This document shows, in pieces, positions 43,591 through 52,568 of a DNA stretch of 64,000 nt. Where the stretch lies: NCBI RefSeq assembly GCF_000430645.1, contig NZ_AUMK01000011.1, forward strand, positions 1 to 64,000, written 5' to 3'. The position numbers and the translations under genes are program-made. The stretch's first letter is position 1. Each line of letters opens with the position of its first letter. The notes beneath the pieces were generated by a model. It had not been told where the DNA came from. It worked only from the letters and a program-made list of their open reading frames with translations, and ran no database searches. The stretch comes from Aquimarina latercula DSM 2041 (GTDB taxonomy: Bacteria; Bacteroidota; Bacteroidia; Flavobacteriales; Flavobacteriaceae).

Positions 43591-43962
43591 ATGCAGTTAT
43601 CTAAAGCCGAAGAACAATTAATGAAGTACCTCTGGAAACTAGAAAAAGCTTTCATGAAAGATTTACTAGATGCTTTCCCAGAACCAAAACCGGCAACTAC
43701 CACAGTCGCTACTTTATTAAAAAGAATGACCGACAAAGGATTTATAGATTATACTTTATACGGAAAATCTAGAGAGTATTATCCACTGGTAAAAAAGACA
43801 GATTATTTTTCGAAGCATGTAAACGGTTTGATAAAGAATTTTTTTAACGATTCTGCATCCCAGTTTGCATCTTTTTTTACTTCTGAGACGAATTTATCAA
43901 CCTCAGAACTAGAAGAACTTAAAAAGATTGTAGATAAAGAACTTTTAAAGAAACAAAAATGA
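43591..43962 (+). CDS. BlaI/MecI/CopY-family transcriptional repressor
   Basis: 123 residues. The winged-helix domain is typical: LSKAEEQLMKYLWKLEKAFMKDLLDAFPEPKPATTTVATLLKRMTDKGFIDYTLYGKSREYYPLVKK. The C-terminal ~45 residues form the dimerisation helices. It is co-translated with the following M56 gene (ATGA overlap), the usual BlaI-BlaR1 arrangement. In this lineage the pair need not concern beta-lactams; the ligand is unknown. Confidence 0.93.
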   Translation: MQLSKAEEQLMKYLWKLEKAFMKDLLDAFPEPKPATTTVATLLKRMTDKGFIDYTLYGKSREYYPLVKKTDYFSKHVNGLIKNFFNDSASQFASFFTSETNLSTSELEELKKIVDKELLKKQK

Positions 43963-46280
43963 TAGCATATATAATTAAATCATCACTTTGTTTAATACTC
44001 TTATGGGGATTCTATAAGTTGTTTTTAGAAAAAGAAAATATTCATTTTGTAAAGAGGTTTTATCTTCTTTTTAGTTTGGTGTTTGCTTTTAGTGTTCCGT
44101 TTGTTACCCTTACCTATGAAGTAGAAGTTGTTCCACAACCAGAAATAATTTTGGACACGGCAGTTCCGATGGTGATGAATGTATCTGAGGTAAATGAAGT
44201 AAAAGAACCGATCAATTATATATCAATTATAGTATGGAGTTTATACGGAATTGGGGTATTGATTTTCGGGATTAGATTCATTAAAAATCTTATCGATATT
44301 GGAAAAAAAGTAAGAAGAAATGAACGTTTAAAAGAGACATCACATGTAAACGTTTTAGTGGGCAACTCGATTGTTCCTCATACTTTTCTAGACTTTATTT
44401 TTGTTCCCAAAAAGGAATTTCAGGAAAAGGCTATTCCTAAAGAAATCCTTGTTCATGAGAAAACGCATGTGCTTCAGAAGCATACCTTAGATATACTGTT
44501 TGTAGAATTATTACAAGTAATTTTTTGGTTTAATCCGGTATTTATTTTCATTAAAAAATCAATTAGATTAAATCATGAATTCTTAGCCGATCAGAATGTA
44601 TTGAAACAACAATTTTCCATACAGAGTTATGTTGACTTACTTCTTAATTACAAAAACAGCTCTAATCAAGCTGGATTATCGAGTCCTATTAATTATTCAT
44701 TAACAAAAAAACGATTACAGATGATGACTAAAAATTTTTCCCGTAAGAAGACAATCTTAAAGATGCTAGCCGTGTTACCGTTGCTGGCAATTGGTCTACT
44801 ATCATTTAATAATGATATTGTAGCCAAGGAAATTATCAAAGAAGTGCCAGAGCGGTTAATTGAAGATGATTTTGAATTAACAATTGATGCCAGTAACAAT
44901 CTTTATCATGAAGAAAAGAAAATTAACATTGATGAAGTAAGAAACTTAGCAAAAGAATATGTAAAGCTTAATGCTACAAAAAAAACTACGAATGCTAGTA
45001 TAACTTTTCATCAAGAAGCTAATAAGGATTTATTTATACTTCCATTATTAAATGAGCTTAAAGATCTTGGTATGGATGATATTAAGTTTAAAAATGAAAA
45101 TTTTGTTGAGGAACCTCAATCTTTCGAGCCATCAACGACTACAGATACCTCTGAAAAAAGAACTATGACCATTTCTAAAAATTGGGAAAAGAAAGACGTT
45201 CAGGACGGAGTTACTAAGGAAATGGTAAAAGAATATGATGTGTGGGCAAAAAATATAAATGCTAAAATCAAAGGTAACAAACCGATTAACATCAAGCAGA
45301 GTGAGATTTATCGTATGATAGATATTTATAGGAAAATGACTGCTGAGCAGCGAAAAGGAGTGGAACAGTTTCCAGATATTCCACCGCCACCTCCAGTTCC
45401 AGAATCACCAAAAGTAATGAAGGGAGAAAAAAGCAATATTCCGCCACCACCACCTCCGCCAGCTCCAGAAGTAAAGAAAGGGGAGAAGAGTGATATACCT
45501 CCACCACCTCCGCCAGCTCCAGAAGTAAAGAAAGGGGAGAAGAGTGATATACCTCCACCACCTCCTCCTGCTCCTAAGGGGAAAGAATATGACAATAACA
45601 AATCCAAAAAATCGGTTTTAAAGGCAGAAGTACAAAGAGAATTGGCTAGAGAGCGAGCGGAACTTGCAAGAGAAAAAGCGGAAATTAGAAGAGAAGAAGC
45701 AATGGTAAGAGTAGAGGAGTCTAGAATGGGACAAGAAATAGCAATGCTTAGTCAAGAAGAAGCTAGACAAGCAGCAGAAAATGCTCGCGAGAATGCTATG
45801 ATAAGTAGAGAAGCTGCTGAGAAAGCAAGAGCTATGGCTAGAGAAGCTGCAGAAGAATCAAGAGAGCGATCAGAAAAATCAATGCGAAAGGCTGAAGTAC
45901 AAGCTCGAAAAGCTGAGAAGGAAATACGGATGGAAGAAATGAAAGCACGAAAAAATGCTCAAAAAGCAGAACTGGAAGCGCGAAAAGTAATTCGTAAAGC
46001 AGAAATGAATGCTCGCAAAGCAGAAATGGAAGCAGAAAAAAAAATGCGTAGGGCAGAAATGAACGCTATGAGAGCAGAGCAGAGAGCAGCGAGGATGGCA
46101 GAGAACAATACGCCTGATAAACTTATAGAAAGAATGGCGAAAAATGATGCTGATTTCTATTATAACGGGAAACAAATTTCTGCTAAAGAAGCTCTTAAAC
46201 TAGTAGAGGGTTCTAATAACAAGATTTCAATTGATGCATCTACAAAAAATGGTAAATCAAAAGTTAAACTTAAAGATTGA
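43959..46280 (+). CDS. M56 (BlaR1-like) membrane metallopeptidase with Pro-rich repeats and long coiled coil
   Basis: 773 residues. The N-terminal ~290 residues are the BlaR1-type membrane peptidase, with transmembrane helices, the zinc motif HEKTHVLQKHTLD and LNHEFLADQNVL. A helix near 270 (ILKMLAVLPLLAIGLLSF) crosses the membrane again. The sensor part is unusual: a linker, three to four Pro-rich blocks (IPPPPPPAPEVKKGEKSD-like, with a 54-bp exact tandem duplication), and then about 170 residues of Ala/Glu/Arg/Lys-rich coiled coil (AREKAEIRREEAMVRVEESRM...). The last ~50 residues form a small conserved-looking domain. No penicillin-binding domain is present. It is inferred to inactivate the co-encoded BlaI on an unknown signal. 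Confidence 0.88.
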   Translation: MIAYIIKSSLCLILLWGFYKLFLEKENIHFVKRFYLLFSLVFAFSVPFVTLTYEVEVVPQPEIILDTAVPMVMNVSEVNEVKEPINYISIIVWSLYGIGVLIFGIRFIKNLIDIGKKVRRNERLKETSHVNVLVGNSIVPHTFLDFIFVPKKEFQEKAIPKEILVHEKTHVLQKHTLDILFVELLQVIFWFNPVFIFIKKSIRLNHEFLADQNVLKQQFSIQSYVDLLLNYKNSSNQAGLSSPINYSLTKKRLQMMTKNFSRKKTILKMLAVLPLLAIGLLSFNNDIVAKEIIKEVPERLIEDDFELTIDASNNLYHEEKKINIDEVRNLAKEYVKLNATKKTTNASITFHQEANKDLFILPLLNELKDLGMDDIKFKNENFVEEPQSFEPSTTTDTSEKRTMTISKNWEKKDVQDGVTKEMVKEYDVWAKNINAKIKGNKPINIKQSEIYRMIDIYRKMTAEQRKGVEQFPDIPPPPPVPESPKVMKGEKSNIPPPPPPPAPEVKKGEKSDIPPPPPPAPEVKKGEKSDIPPPPPPAPKGKEYDNNKSKKSVLKAEVQRELARERAELAREKAEIRREEAMVRVEESRMGQEIAMLSQEEARQAAENARENAMISREAAEKARAMAREAAEESRERSEKSMRKAEVQARKAEKEIRMEEMKARKNAQKAELEARKVIRKAEMNARKAEMEAEKKMRRAEMNAMRAEQRAARMAENNTPDKLIERMAKNDADFYYNGKQISAKEALKLVEGSNNKISIDASTKNGKSKVKLKD
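45458..45565 (+). repeat. Exact 54-bp tandem duplication in the M56 Pro-rich region
   Basis: Two adjacent identical 54-bp units (45458-45511 and 45512-45565) encode an 18-residue block of APEVKKGEKSDI and a proline run. A diverged third copy lies just upstream. Exact identity points to recent duplication and possible length variation between strains. Confidence 0.85.
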
Positions 46281-46319
46281 TCATAAACTTTAGTTATTAG
46301 AAATCATAATAAATTAATT

Positions 46320-46344
46320 AAAACCTCACCTTGGTGAGGTTTTT
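46320..46344 (+). terminator. Intrinsic terminator after the BlaI/M56 operon
   Basis: An AAAACCTCACC...GGTGAGGTTTT hairpin ending in a T-run, 40 bp after the M56 stop. Confidence 0.8.
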
Positions 46345-46408
46345 GTGCAACATTTGGTTAGAAATCAGCGTTATAAGTCTATTGTCAATCAAAATACACC
46401 CTTAGATT

Positions 46409-47509
46409 ATGTTAAAAAGATTTTTTATTATGTGCTCCGGTGCAGATGCTAATATATTGGCGGATAGCTCTAATGGAGAACAAAACAAATACGCAGGTAT
46501 TGGTGCAACGGTATTTTTTACAGCGCTGATGGCATTTTTAGCGGCCAGTTATGCATTATATACAGTATTTGATAATTATTTCACTGCTGTTTTCTTTGGA
46601 TTGGTATGGGGTTTATTAATTTTTAATCTTGATCGATTTATAGTATCTACTATTAAGAAAAAAGATAGTTTTCTAGATGAATTTCTACAGGCATCTCCTA
46701 GAATTATTTTAGCGGTGATTATTGCGGTAGTGATTTCAAAACCTTTAGAATTAAAGATTTTTGAAAAGGAAATTGATCAAGTTCTGTTAGAGCAAAAGAA
46801 TGATTTAACCTTAGCAAATCAAGAACAAATAGCGACACAGTACACTCCGATATTAGAAGGTTTAGATACTGAAATTGCAGAACTGAAACAAGATATTATT
46901 GACAAGGAAACAAAGGTAAATAGCTTGTACGAAACTTATATTGCAGAAGCAGAAGGTCGAAAAGGAACAGAGCTAGTTGGCAAAGGCCCTGTTTACAAAG
47001 AAAAAAGAGAAAAACACGATGCGCAATTAGCGGAATTGGTAACACTTAAGAAAACGAATACAGATAAAATTGCAAATTTAGAATTGCAAAAAACGGAGTT
47101 AGCATTGGAGTATGAAAAGCAAGTACAAGACTCTCAACCAATAATTGATAATTTTGATGGATTAATGGCTCGAGTAAATGCACTTAATGAATTGCCTTGG
47201 CTACCTTCATTTTTTATATTTTTATTGTTTTTAGCTATCGAAACTTCTCCAATTTTTGCAAAGTTACTTTCTCCTAGAGGCGAATATGATTTTAAAATTG
47301 AAGATGTAGAAGGCGAAGTAAAAACCTGGACAGCGCAAAAAGCAGATCAGCGTAAAATTTTATTAGCAACGGATCATACAGTTAATGATAGAGTCTATGG
47401 CGATATTGCCGAAGAGGACGAATTGTATCAATATAAAAAGAAAATTGCAAGAGAGTTGATGCAGAAACAACAAGATGCCTTCTATAAAAAGCAAACTGAT
47501 ATATTATAA
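46409..47509 (+). CDS. DUF4407 membrane protein
   Basis: 366 residues. Three N-terminal spans (YAGIGATVFFTALMAFLAASYALY, FTAVFFGLVWGLLIFNLDRF, IILAVIIAVVISKPLELKIF) are followed by a periplasmic coiled coil of about 130 residues (EQIATQYTPILEGLDTEIAELKQDIIDKETKV...) and a fourth span (LPSFFIFLLFLAIETSPIFAKLL). The phrases FNLDRFIVS and ISKPLELKIFE are characteristic of DUF4407. Molecular role unknown. It is flanked by terminators on both sides, so it is monocistronic. Confidence 0.85.
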   Translation: MLKRFFIMCSGADANILADSSNGEQNKYAGIGATVFFTALMAFLAASYALYTVFDNYFTAVFFGLVWGLLIFNLDRFIVSTIKKKDSFLDEFLQASPRIILAVIIAVVISKPLELKIFEKEIDQVLLEQKNDLTLANQEQIATQYTPILEGLDTEIAELKQDIIDKETKVNSLYETYIAEAEGRKGTELVGKGPVYKEKREKHDAQLAELVTLKKTNTDKIANLELQKTELALEYEKQVQDSQPIIDNFDGLMARVNALNELPWLPSFFIFLLFLAIETSPIFAKLLSPRGEYDFKIEDVEGEVKTWTAQKADQRKILLATDHTVNDRVYGDIAEEDELYQYKKKIARELMQKQQDAFYKKQTDIL

Positions 47510-47525
47510 AATAGTATAAATCAAA

Positions 47526-47556
47526 GACCTGAGGGGTAGGTTATACCTTTCAGGTC
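47526..47556. terminator. Hairpin between convergent genes
   Basis: GACCTGA (47526-47532) pairs with TCAGGTC (47550-47556), with an additional inner GGTA/TACC stem. It lies between the DUF4407 gene and the convergent oxidoreductase gene and probably terminates both. Confidence 0.6.
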
Positions 47557-47569
47557 GAATACTTGATTT

Positions 47570-48814
47570 TTAAAACCGTCGATCTGGATGAAATACGTTT
47601 AGATTTAACGATGGTTTTTTATCCGAAATAATTTCAGAAACTAGTTTTCCTGTTGCTGGGCCCATACTCCAACCCATCATTGCATGTCCGGTGGCAATGG
47701 TTAGATTTCTACATTTGTTGGATTTGCCAATATAAGCCATGCCATCTGGAGATACAGGTCGTAAACCACTGGCAGCGTCGTTCTTTTCGTTATCAGTAAG
47801 AACAATATCAGGATAGTATGTATGAGCAGCTTTGGCAATAGCCTCAACCCTTACTTTGTTAATATTATGATTAATTCCAGCAATTTCCATAGTTCCTGCG
47901 AATCGAGTAAATCCTTTCATTGGAGTAATAGCAACTTTAGCCTCTGCTAAGATTGTCGGCATAGTAATACCTAAATTTCTATTAGAATTGATCCGATATC
48001 CTTTACCAGCTTCTAACAATAATTTAATTCCAAGTTTTTTACTTAGTATTTTCGACCAAGAACCGGCTGCTAATACAAATTCATCAGCAGAATATGCCGT
48101 AGTTGTGCTTTTAATGGCAGTAATTTTTCCATTTTCTATTATTAGGTCAGAAATTTTTTCATTTTTCGAAAAGATCACACCTTGTTTTAAAAGGTATTCT
48201 TTTATTTCTTCCATAAATAGATGAGGTGTTGTATGTCCATCACATTCATACAAAATAGCACCTTTAGCCTTGAATTGTACATTAGGTTCAATTTGCTTTA
48301 ATTCGGAAAATGAGAGGTTTTTAACGGGTAATCCTTCTTTTTGCGCAAGTTCTCCTACACGGATCTCTTCTTCTAGCATAGAATCTGTCTGACAAAGCAT
48401 TAATAACCCTTTTCGTTCTAAATGGAATTTAAACTGTTCTTGTTCTCTTATTTCAGAATAAAGATCTCTGCTTAGTAGATTTATATCTTTAATGGCAGAA
48501 ATGCTACGAGCTACATTTTTTGAAGAACAAGATTTATTAAAAGCCCAAGACCATTTTAAAAATTCTTTATTAAGTCGAGGTTTTATGTATAAAGGACTGG
48601 CTGGATTAAACATCCACTTAATTCCTTTCTTCATTACTCCAGGAGCTGCCAAAGGTATGATATGGCTAGGAGTTAGATATCCAGCATTTACATAAGAAGC
48701 TCCAAAATCCATAGATGACTGATCTATCACTGTTACTTTATGACCTTCCTTATGCAGATAATATGCAGAACAAAGACCGATTATTCCTCCTCCTATAACA
48801 ATTACTTCCTTCAT
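47570..48814 (-). CDS. FAD-dependent D-amino-acid (D-hydroxyproline) dehydrogenase
   Basis: 414 residues, a DadA/DAO-type flavoenzyme. The N-terminal Rossmann motif VIVIGGGIIGLCSAYYLHKEGHKVTVID binds FAD; the C-terminal GLRPVSPDGMAYIGKSNKCRNLTIATGHAMMGWSMGPATGKLVSEII is the family signature. It lies in an operon with a proline-racemase-family epimerase, a semialdehyde dehydrogenase and a DapA-like gene. Its likely reaction is therefore oxidation of cis-4-hydroxy-D-proline to 1-pyrroline-4-hydroxy-2-carboxylate. The substrate is inferred from context. The epimerase gene ends 15 bp upstream. Confidence 0.88.
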   Translation of the reverse strand: MKEVIVIGGGIIGLCSAYYLHKEGHKVTVIDQSSMDFGASYVNAGYLTPSHIIPLAAPGVMKKGIKWMFNPASPLYIKPRLNKEFLKWSWAFNKSCSSKNVARSISAIKDINLLSRDLYSEIREQEQFKFHLERKGLLMLCQTDSMLEEEIRVGELAQKEGLPVKNLSFSELKQIEPNVQFKAKGAILYECDGHTTPHLFMEEIKEYLLKQGVIFSKNEKISDLIIENGKITAIKSTTTAYSADEFVLAAGSWSKILSKKLGIKLLLEAGKGYRINSNRNLGITMPTILAEAKVAITPMKGFTRFAGTMEIAGINHNINKVRVEAIAKAAHTYYPDIVLTDNEKNDAASGLRPVSPDGMAYIGKSNKCRNLTIATGHAMMGWSMGPATGKLVSEIISDKKPSLNLNVFHPDRRF

Positions 48815-48829
48815 TTTTGAATCATAAAT

Positions 48830-49840
48830 TTAAATTACTTGAAAACCGTGAGCATATGGGTCATCTTGATCATCGATAATGATGGTGTTGTATCCATAAA
48901 TTTTTGCCCATCCTTGTATACTAGGAATAATAGCTTTTTGATTAGCAAGCTCAGTTTCTTCTTCTATTCTTCCAATAAATTTAGAACCGATATAACTTTC
49001 GTGTATAAAATCATCTCCCTTTTTTAGTTTTCCTTTTGCATATAATTGGGCCATTCTTGCTGAGGTTCCTGTGCCACAAGGAGAGCGATCTATGGCCTTG
49101 TCACCATAAAAAACAGCATTTCTCCCTGAAGAGTTAGGGTCTAAAGGATCTCCCGTCCAAAGAATATGACTTACATTTCTAATGGTTTCGTTCTCTGGAT
49201 GAACAAAATAGTTTGGGTATTTTTTATTAATTCGACCACGCAAAACCTGTGAATATTGAATCAACTTAGAAGCTGTAAAATTATGTATTCCACCAAAGTT
49301 TTTCTGAGGGTCTACAATTGCATAGTAATTACCTCCGTAAGCCACATCAAAAATAATTTCTCCAAGTTCTGGACAATCTATAGTTAAATCCTGATTAGCA
49401 AGATAGGATTTTACATTTTTCAGGCGAACCCATTCTACTTTTTTTCCAGACTGCTTATAGGTAATCTCAACTAAACCTGCAGGGGCTTCCATTCGTATTT
49501 TTCCTGGGGTTCTGGGTTGTATTAACCCTTCTTCGATAGCAATGGTAATAGTACCAATGGTTCCATGACCGCACATAGGTAAACAACCAGATGTTTCAAT
49601 AAATAATATTGCAAAATCATTTGAAGAATCGCTGGGTTTAAATAAAAAACTACCGCTCATCATATCGTGCCCACGGGGTTCAAACATTAACCCTGTTCTT
49701 ATCCAATCATATTCTTTTAGGAAATGTTGGCGTTTTTCGCTCATTGAATTTCCTTTAAGATTTGGATGTCCTGTAGTAACTACCCTAACTGGATTTCCGC
49801 AGGTATGAGCATCTATACATTTATAAACAGTTTTAGACAT
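48830..49840 (-). CDS. 4-hydroxyproline 2-epimerase (proline racemase family)
   Basis: 336 residues. Both catalytic cysteines of the two-base racemase mechanism are present: PMCGHGTIG in the N-terminal half and DRSPCGTGTSARMA in the C-terminal half. Trans-3-hydroxyproline dehydratases replace the first Cys by Ser/Thr, so an epimerase is favoured. It interconverts trans-4-hydroxy-L-proline and cis-4-hydroxy-D-proline, step one of the pathway encoded by the operon. The start is 2 bp from the end of the dehydrogenase gene upstream, consistent with co-translation. Confidence 0.9.
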   Translation of the reverse strand: MSKTVYKCIDAHTCGNPVRVVTTGHPNLKGNSMSEKRQHFLKEYDWIRTGLMFEPRGHDMMSGSFLFKPSDSSNDFAILFIETSGCLPMCGHGTIGTITIAIEEGLIQPRTPGKIRMEAPAGLVEITYKQSGKKVEWVRLKNVKSYLANQDLTIDCPELGEIIFDVAYGGNYYAIVDPQKNFGGIHNFTASKLIQYSQVLRGRINKKYPNYFVHPENETIRNVSHILWTGDPLDPNSSGRNAVFYGDKAIDRSPCGTGTSARMAQLYAKGKLKKGDDFIHESYIGSKFIGRIEEETELANQKAIIPSIQGWAKIYGYNTIIIDDQDDPYAHGFQVI

Positions 49841-49842
49841 GA

Positions 49843-51426
49843 TTAAATCTGATCATGAGTTTGTTTTCCATCTACTAATCGAGAAATATGTAAAGGGTTC
49901 TCGTTTTTAAGTTCATTTGGCAGTAAGTTATTTGGCCAGCTTTGATAACTAAATGGTCGCACCCAACGTTTAATAGAATGAATACCAACTGCTGTAAATC
50001 TACTATCCGTGGAAGCTGGATATGGACCACCATGGAGCATAGAAGGACACACTTCTACACCTGTAGGCACGCCATTAAAAATTATTCTTCCCACACGATT
50101 TTGTAATGCGTTTATTATGGGAGAATACATTTCAATTTCATCATCCTCACCAAGGATAGTTCCTGTAAGTTGCCCTTCTAGATTAGTAATTACAGTTTCT
50201 AATTCTTTTATATCCTCACATTGTACAACCATAGAAAATGGACCAAATACTTCTTGATGTAATGTAGTGTTTTCTAAAAATGTTTTTCCTTCTACGGTAG
50301 TTATAGTTTGTTTTGCGTGATTAACGGCTACGTCACTTTCGTAATTAGCAGTTATAATTAGGCCTTTTTGTTGTATCGCATTAGTTTTGTTTTTTTCATA
50401 GTTACCAATGATATTTGGATGTAGCATACAAGATGGTTCAATTTTTATAATTTCATCAGATAAAGTATTTATAAAATTATCAAGTGATTCACCTTTTATT
50501 CCTAGGAGTAAACCTGGGTTTGTACAAAACTGTCCAGTTCCTAGTGTAATTGATTGTGCATAGGTTTTCGCAAGGTCTGCTCCTTTAGAAGTTGTTGCTT
50601 TTGGTAAAAGAATAACAGGGTTTACACTTCCCATTTCTGCAAATACAGGTATTGGTTCTGACCGTTGTGATGCTAAGTCAAAAAGAGCTCTTCCTCCTTT
50701 TATACTTCCAGTAAATCCTACAGCTTTTACTTTTGGATGCTTAACCAGTTTAGTACCAACCTCGATTCCAGAGCTATTAAGATTAGAGAATACTCCATTA
50801 GGCATACCTGTTTTTTTAGCGGCGTTTATAATAGCCGAAGCTACTAGTTCTCCAGTTCCCGCATGCATAGGGTGCGATTTTACAATGACCGGACATCCAG
50901 CTGCTAATGCAGCAGCAGTATCTCCACCAGCTGTAGAATAAGCTAAAGGAAAATTACTAGCTCCAAAAACAACTACTGGCCCCAGAGGAACTAGCATTTT
51001 ACGAATATCTTGTTTGGGGATCGGTTTGCGTTCTAGATTTGCTGTATCAATTGTAGCTTCTACCCAAGAACCATTAGCAACTAACTCCGCAAACATTCTT
51101 AACTGACCGATTGTTCTGCCGCGTTCTCCTTTTGCTCTTCCTTCTGGCAGTCCAGTTTCGGACATATATGTGTTAATAAGTGTTTGGTCTAGTTTCAAGA
51201 TTTCGTCTGCGATAGTATTAAGAAACTCCGATTTTTTTAGACCAGACACTTTTTTAAATGATTCAAACGCATCTGCAGCTAGAGATATTGATTTTTCTAT
51301 TTCCTCTGAAGAAGCTTCATGAAAAATAGTTTCATTTTCTAGATTTAGTTTAGGATTAAAAGTTTTATATGTTTTGGTACTTTCTGCTGAAAGTTGATTA
51401 CCAATGTAGTTTTTACCGCTTATCAT
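49843..51426 (-). CDS. Alpha-ketoglutaric semialdehyde dehydrogenase
   Basis: 527 residues from ATG 51426; a TTG at 51435 adds three. It is a typical ALDH: VVFGASNFPLAYSTAGGDTAAALAAGCPVIVKSHPMH (cofactor-binding Asn and Lys), FTGSIKGGRALFDLA, the catalytic Glu in FAEMGSVNPV and the catalytic Cys in GQFCTNPG. The length and the AEMGSVNPV segment match the KGSA dehydrogenase branch of the family. It would oxidise 2,5-dioxopentanoate to 2-oxoglutarate, the last step of hydroxyproline breakdown, feeding the TCA cycle. Confidence 0.9.
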   Translation of the reverse strand: MISGKNYIGNQLSAESTKTYKTFNPKLNLENETIFHEASSEEIEKSISLAADAFESFKKVSGLKKSEFLNTIADEILKLDQTLINTYMSETGLPEGRAKGERGRTIGQLRMFAELVANGSWVEATIDTANLERKPIPKQDIRKMLVPLGPVVVFGASNFPLAYSTAGGDTAAALAAGCPVIVKSHPMHAGTGELVASAIINAAKKTGMPNGVFSNLNSSGIEVGTKLVKHPKVKAVGFTGSIKGGRALFDLASQRSEPIPVFAEMGSVNPVILLPKATTSKGADLAKTYAQSITLGTGQFCTNPGLLLGIKGESLDNFINTLSDEIIKIEPSCMLHPNIIGNYEKNKTNAIQQKGLIITANYESDVAVNHAKQTITTVEGKTFLENTTLHQEVFGPFSMVVQCEDIKELETVITNLEGQLTGTILGEDDEIEMYSPIINALQNRVGRIIFNGVPTGVEVCPSMLHGGPYPASTDSRFTAVGIHSIKRWVRPFSYQSWPNNLLPNELKNENPLHISRLVDGKQTHDQI

Positions 51427-51509
51427 TAATGACAAATTAGTGAGTTAGTGTTATAATAATTTAATCTATAATAGGAGGATTTTATTCTCCTAGAATTGTT
51501 TGTGTTCTG

Positions 51510-52430
51510 TTAAGAAACCAAAGATTTGTAATTTGGTAGTACTGGTCTTGTTTTTAATCCATTTTCAATGACCTGTAAAACATTTTGACGTTCTTCTCCA
51601 ATTAATGGAAGTCTTGGAGCTCTTACGTTTTCTGTTCCAATTCCGGTAGCAACCTCTGCTAGCTTAATGTTTTGTACTAATTTAGGATTTATATCTAACT
51701 CTAGCAATGGTAAAAACCAACGATAAATTTCTACTGCTTCTTTAATTCGTCCTGCTTTTTGTAGTTCGTAGATCGCTACTGTTTCTTTTGGAAATGCACA
51801 AACTAATCCAGCAACCCATCCATCTGCGCCCATTAGTAAGCTTTCTAGAGCCAGAGTATCTACACCACTTAGGATTTTTAATCGATCTCCAAATCTATTT
51901 TTTATACGTGTAACATTAGAAATATCTCTGGTGGATTCTTTTACTGCTTGTATGTTGTCAAATTTGATAAGTTCTTCGAACATATCTAACGTAACTTCAA
52001 TTTTATAATCTACAGGATTATTATAGATCATAATGGGTAAATCAGTGTTTTTAGCTACTTCTTTAAAATAAACAACTGTTTCTCTATCTCCAGCTTTATA
52101 TCGCATCGGAGGGAGCATCATAAGACCATTAGCGCCATCTTCTTCTGCTTTTTGAGCAGCTTCAATAGCACCTTTTGTGCTTTGTTCTGCAATATTGATA
52201 ATAACAGGGACTTTGTCTTTAACAATTTCTACAGTAGTTTTTACGAGAGTACTTTTTTCCATATTGTTTAATGTACTTGCTTCTCCCAATGTTCCGCCCA
52301 AAATAATTCCATGAACACCAGCATTTAATTGTGCTTCGATATTAGTAGTAAACATTGATAAATCCAAAGTGTCTTCGTCTGTAAACTTTGTAGTAACTGC
52401 TGGCATAACGCCTTTCCAATCTATAGTCAT
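51510..52430 (-). CDS. DapA-family 1-pyrroline-4-hydroxy-2-carboxylate deaminase
   Basis: 306 residues, a dihydrodipicolinate-synthase-type TIM barrel. The motifs GGTLGEASTL, the catalytic Tyr in MIYNNPVDY and the Schiff-base Lys in IQAVKESTRDI are all present. Lysine synthesis would be the textbook role, but the operon context (epimerase, D-Hyp dehydrogenase, KGSA dehydrogenase) points to deamination/dehydration of pyrroline-4-hydroxy-2-carboxylate to alpha-ketoglutaric semialdehyde. It is the first gene of the operon, divergent from the AraC regulator across 138 bp that holds the likely promoters. Confidence 0.88.
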   Translation of the reverse strand: MTIDWKGVMPAVTTKFTDEDTLDLSMFTTNIEAQLNAGVHGIILGGTLGEASTLNNMEKSTLVKTTVEIVKDKVPVIINIAEQSTKGAIEAAQKAEEDGANGLMMLPPMRYKAGDRETVVYFKEVAKNTDLPIMIYNNPVDYKIEVTLDMFEELIKFDNIQAVKESTRDISNVTRIKNRFGDRLKILSGVDTLALESLLMGADGWVAGLVCAFPKETVAIYELQKAGRIKEAVEIYRWFLPLLELDINPKLVQNIKLAEVATGIGTENVRAPRLPLIGEERQNVLQVIENGLKTRPVLPNYKSLVS

Positions 52431-52568
52431 TGCTTATAATTTTGGTTCAAATATATTGTCAATTTCATCAAGTGTATATTTCGAAATTATCTCATTATGA
52501 TACTATATTATCGCATATTGTAATAATTTGCTTAATTATGATTAATATTGATGTAGATACTGCTATAA

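Noticed and set aside
45292-45607. Gly/Val-rich ORFs antisense to the M56 Pro-rich region
   Set aside because: They are mirror frames of the CCA/CCT-rich proline repeats and have no independent signals.
51510-52430. Lysine-biosynthesis dapA
   Set aside because: The fold is right, but the operon is hydroxyproline catabolism and no other lysine genes are nearby, so the deaminase role is favoured.
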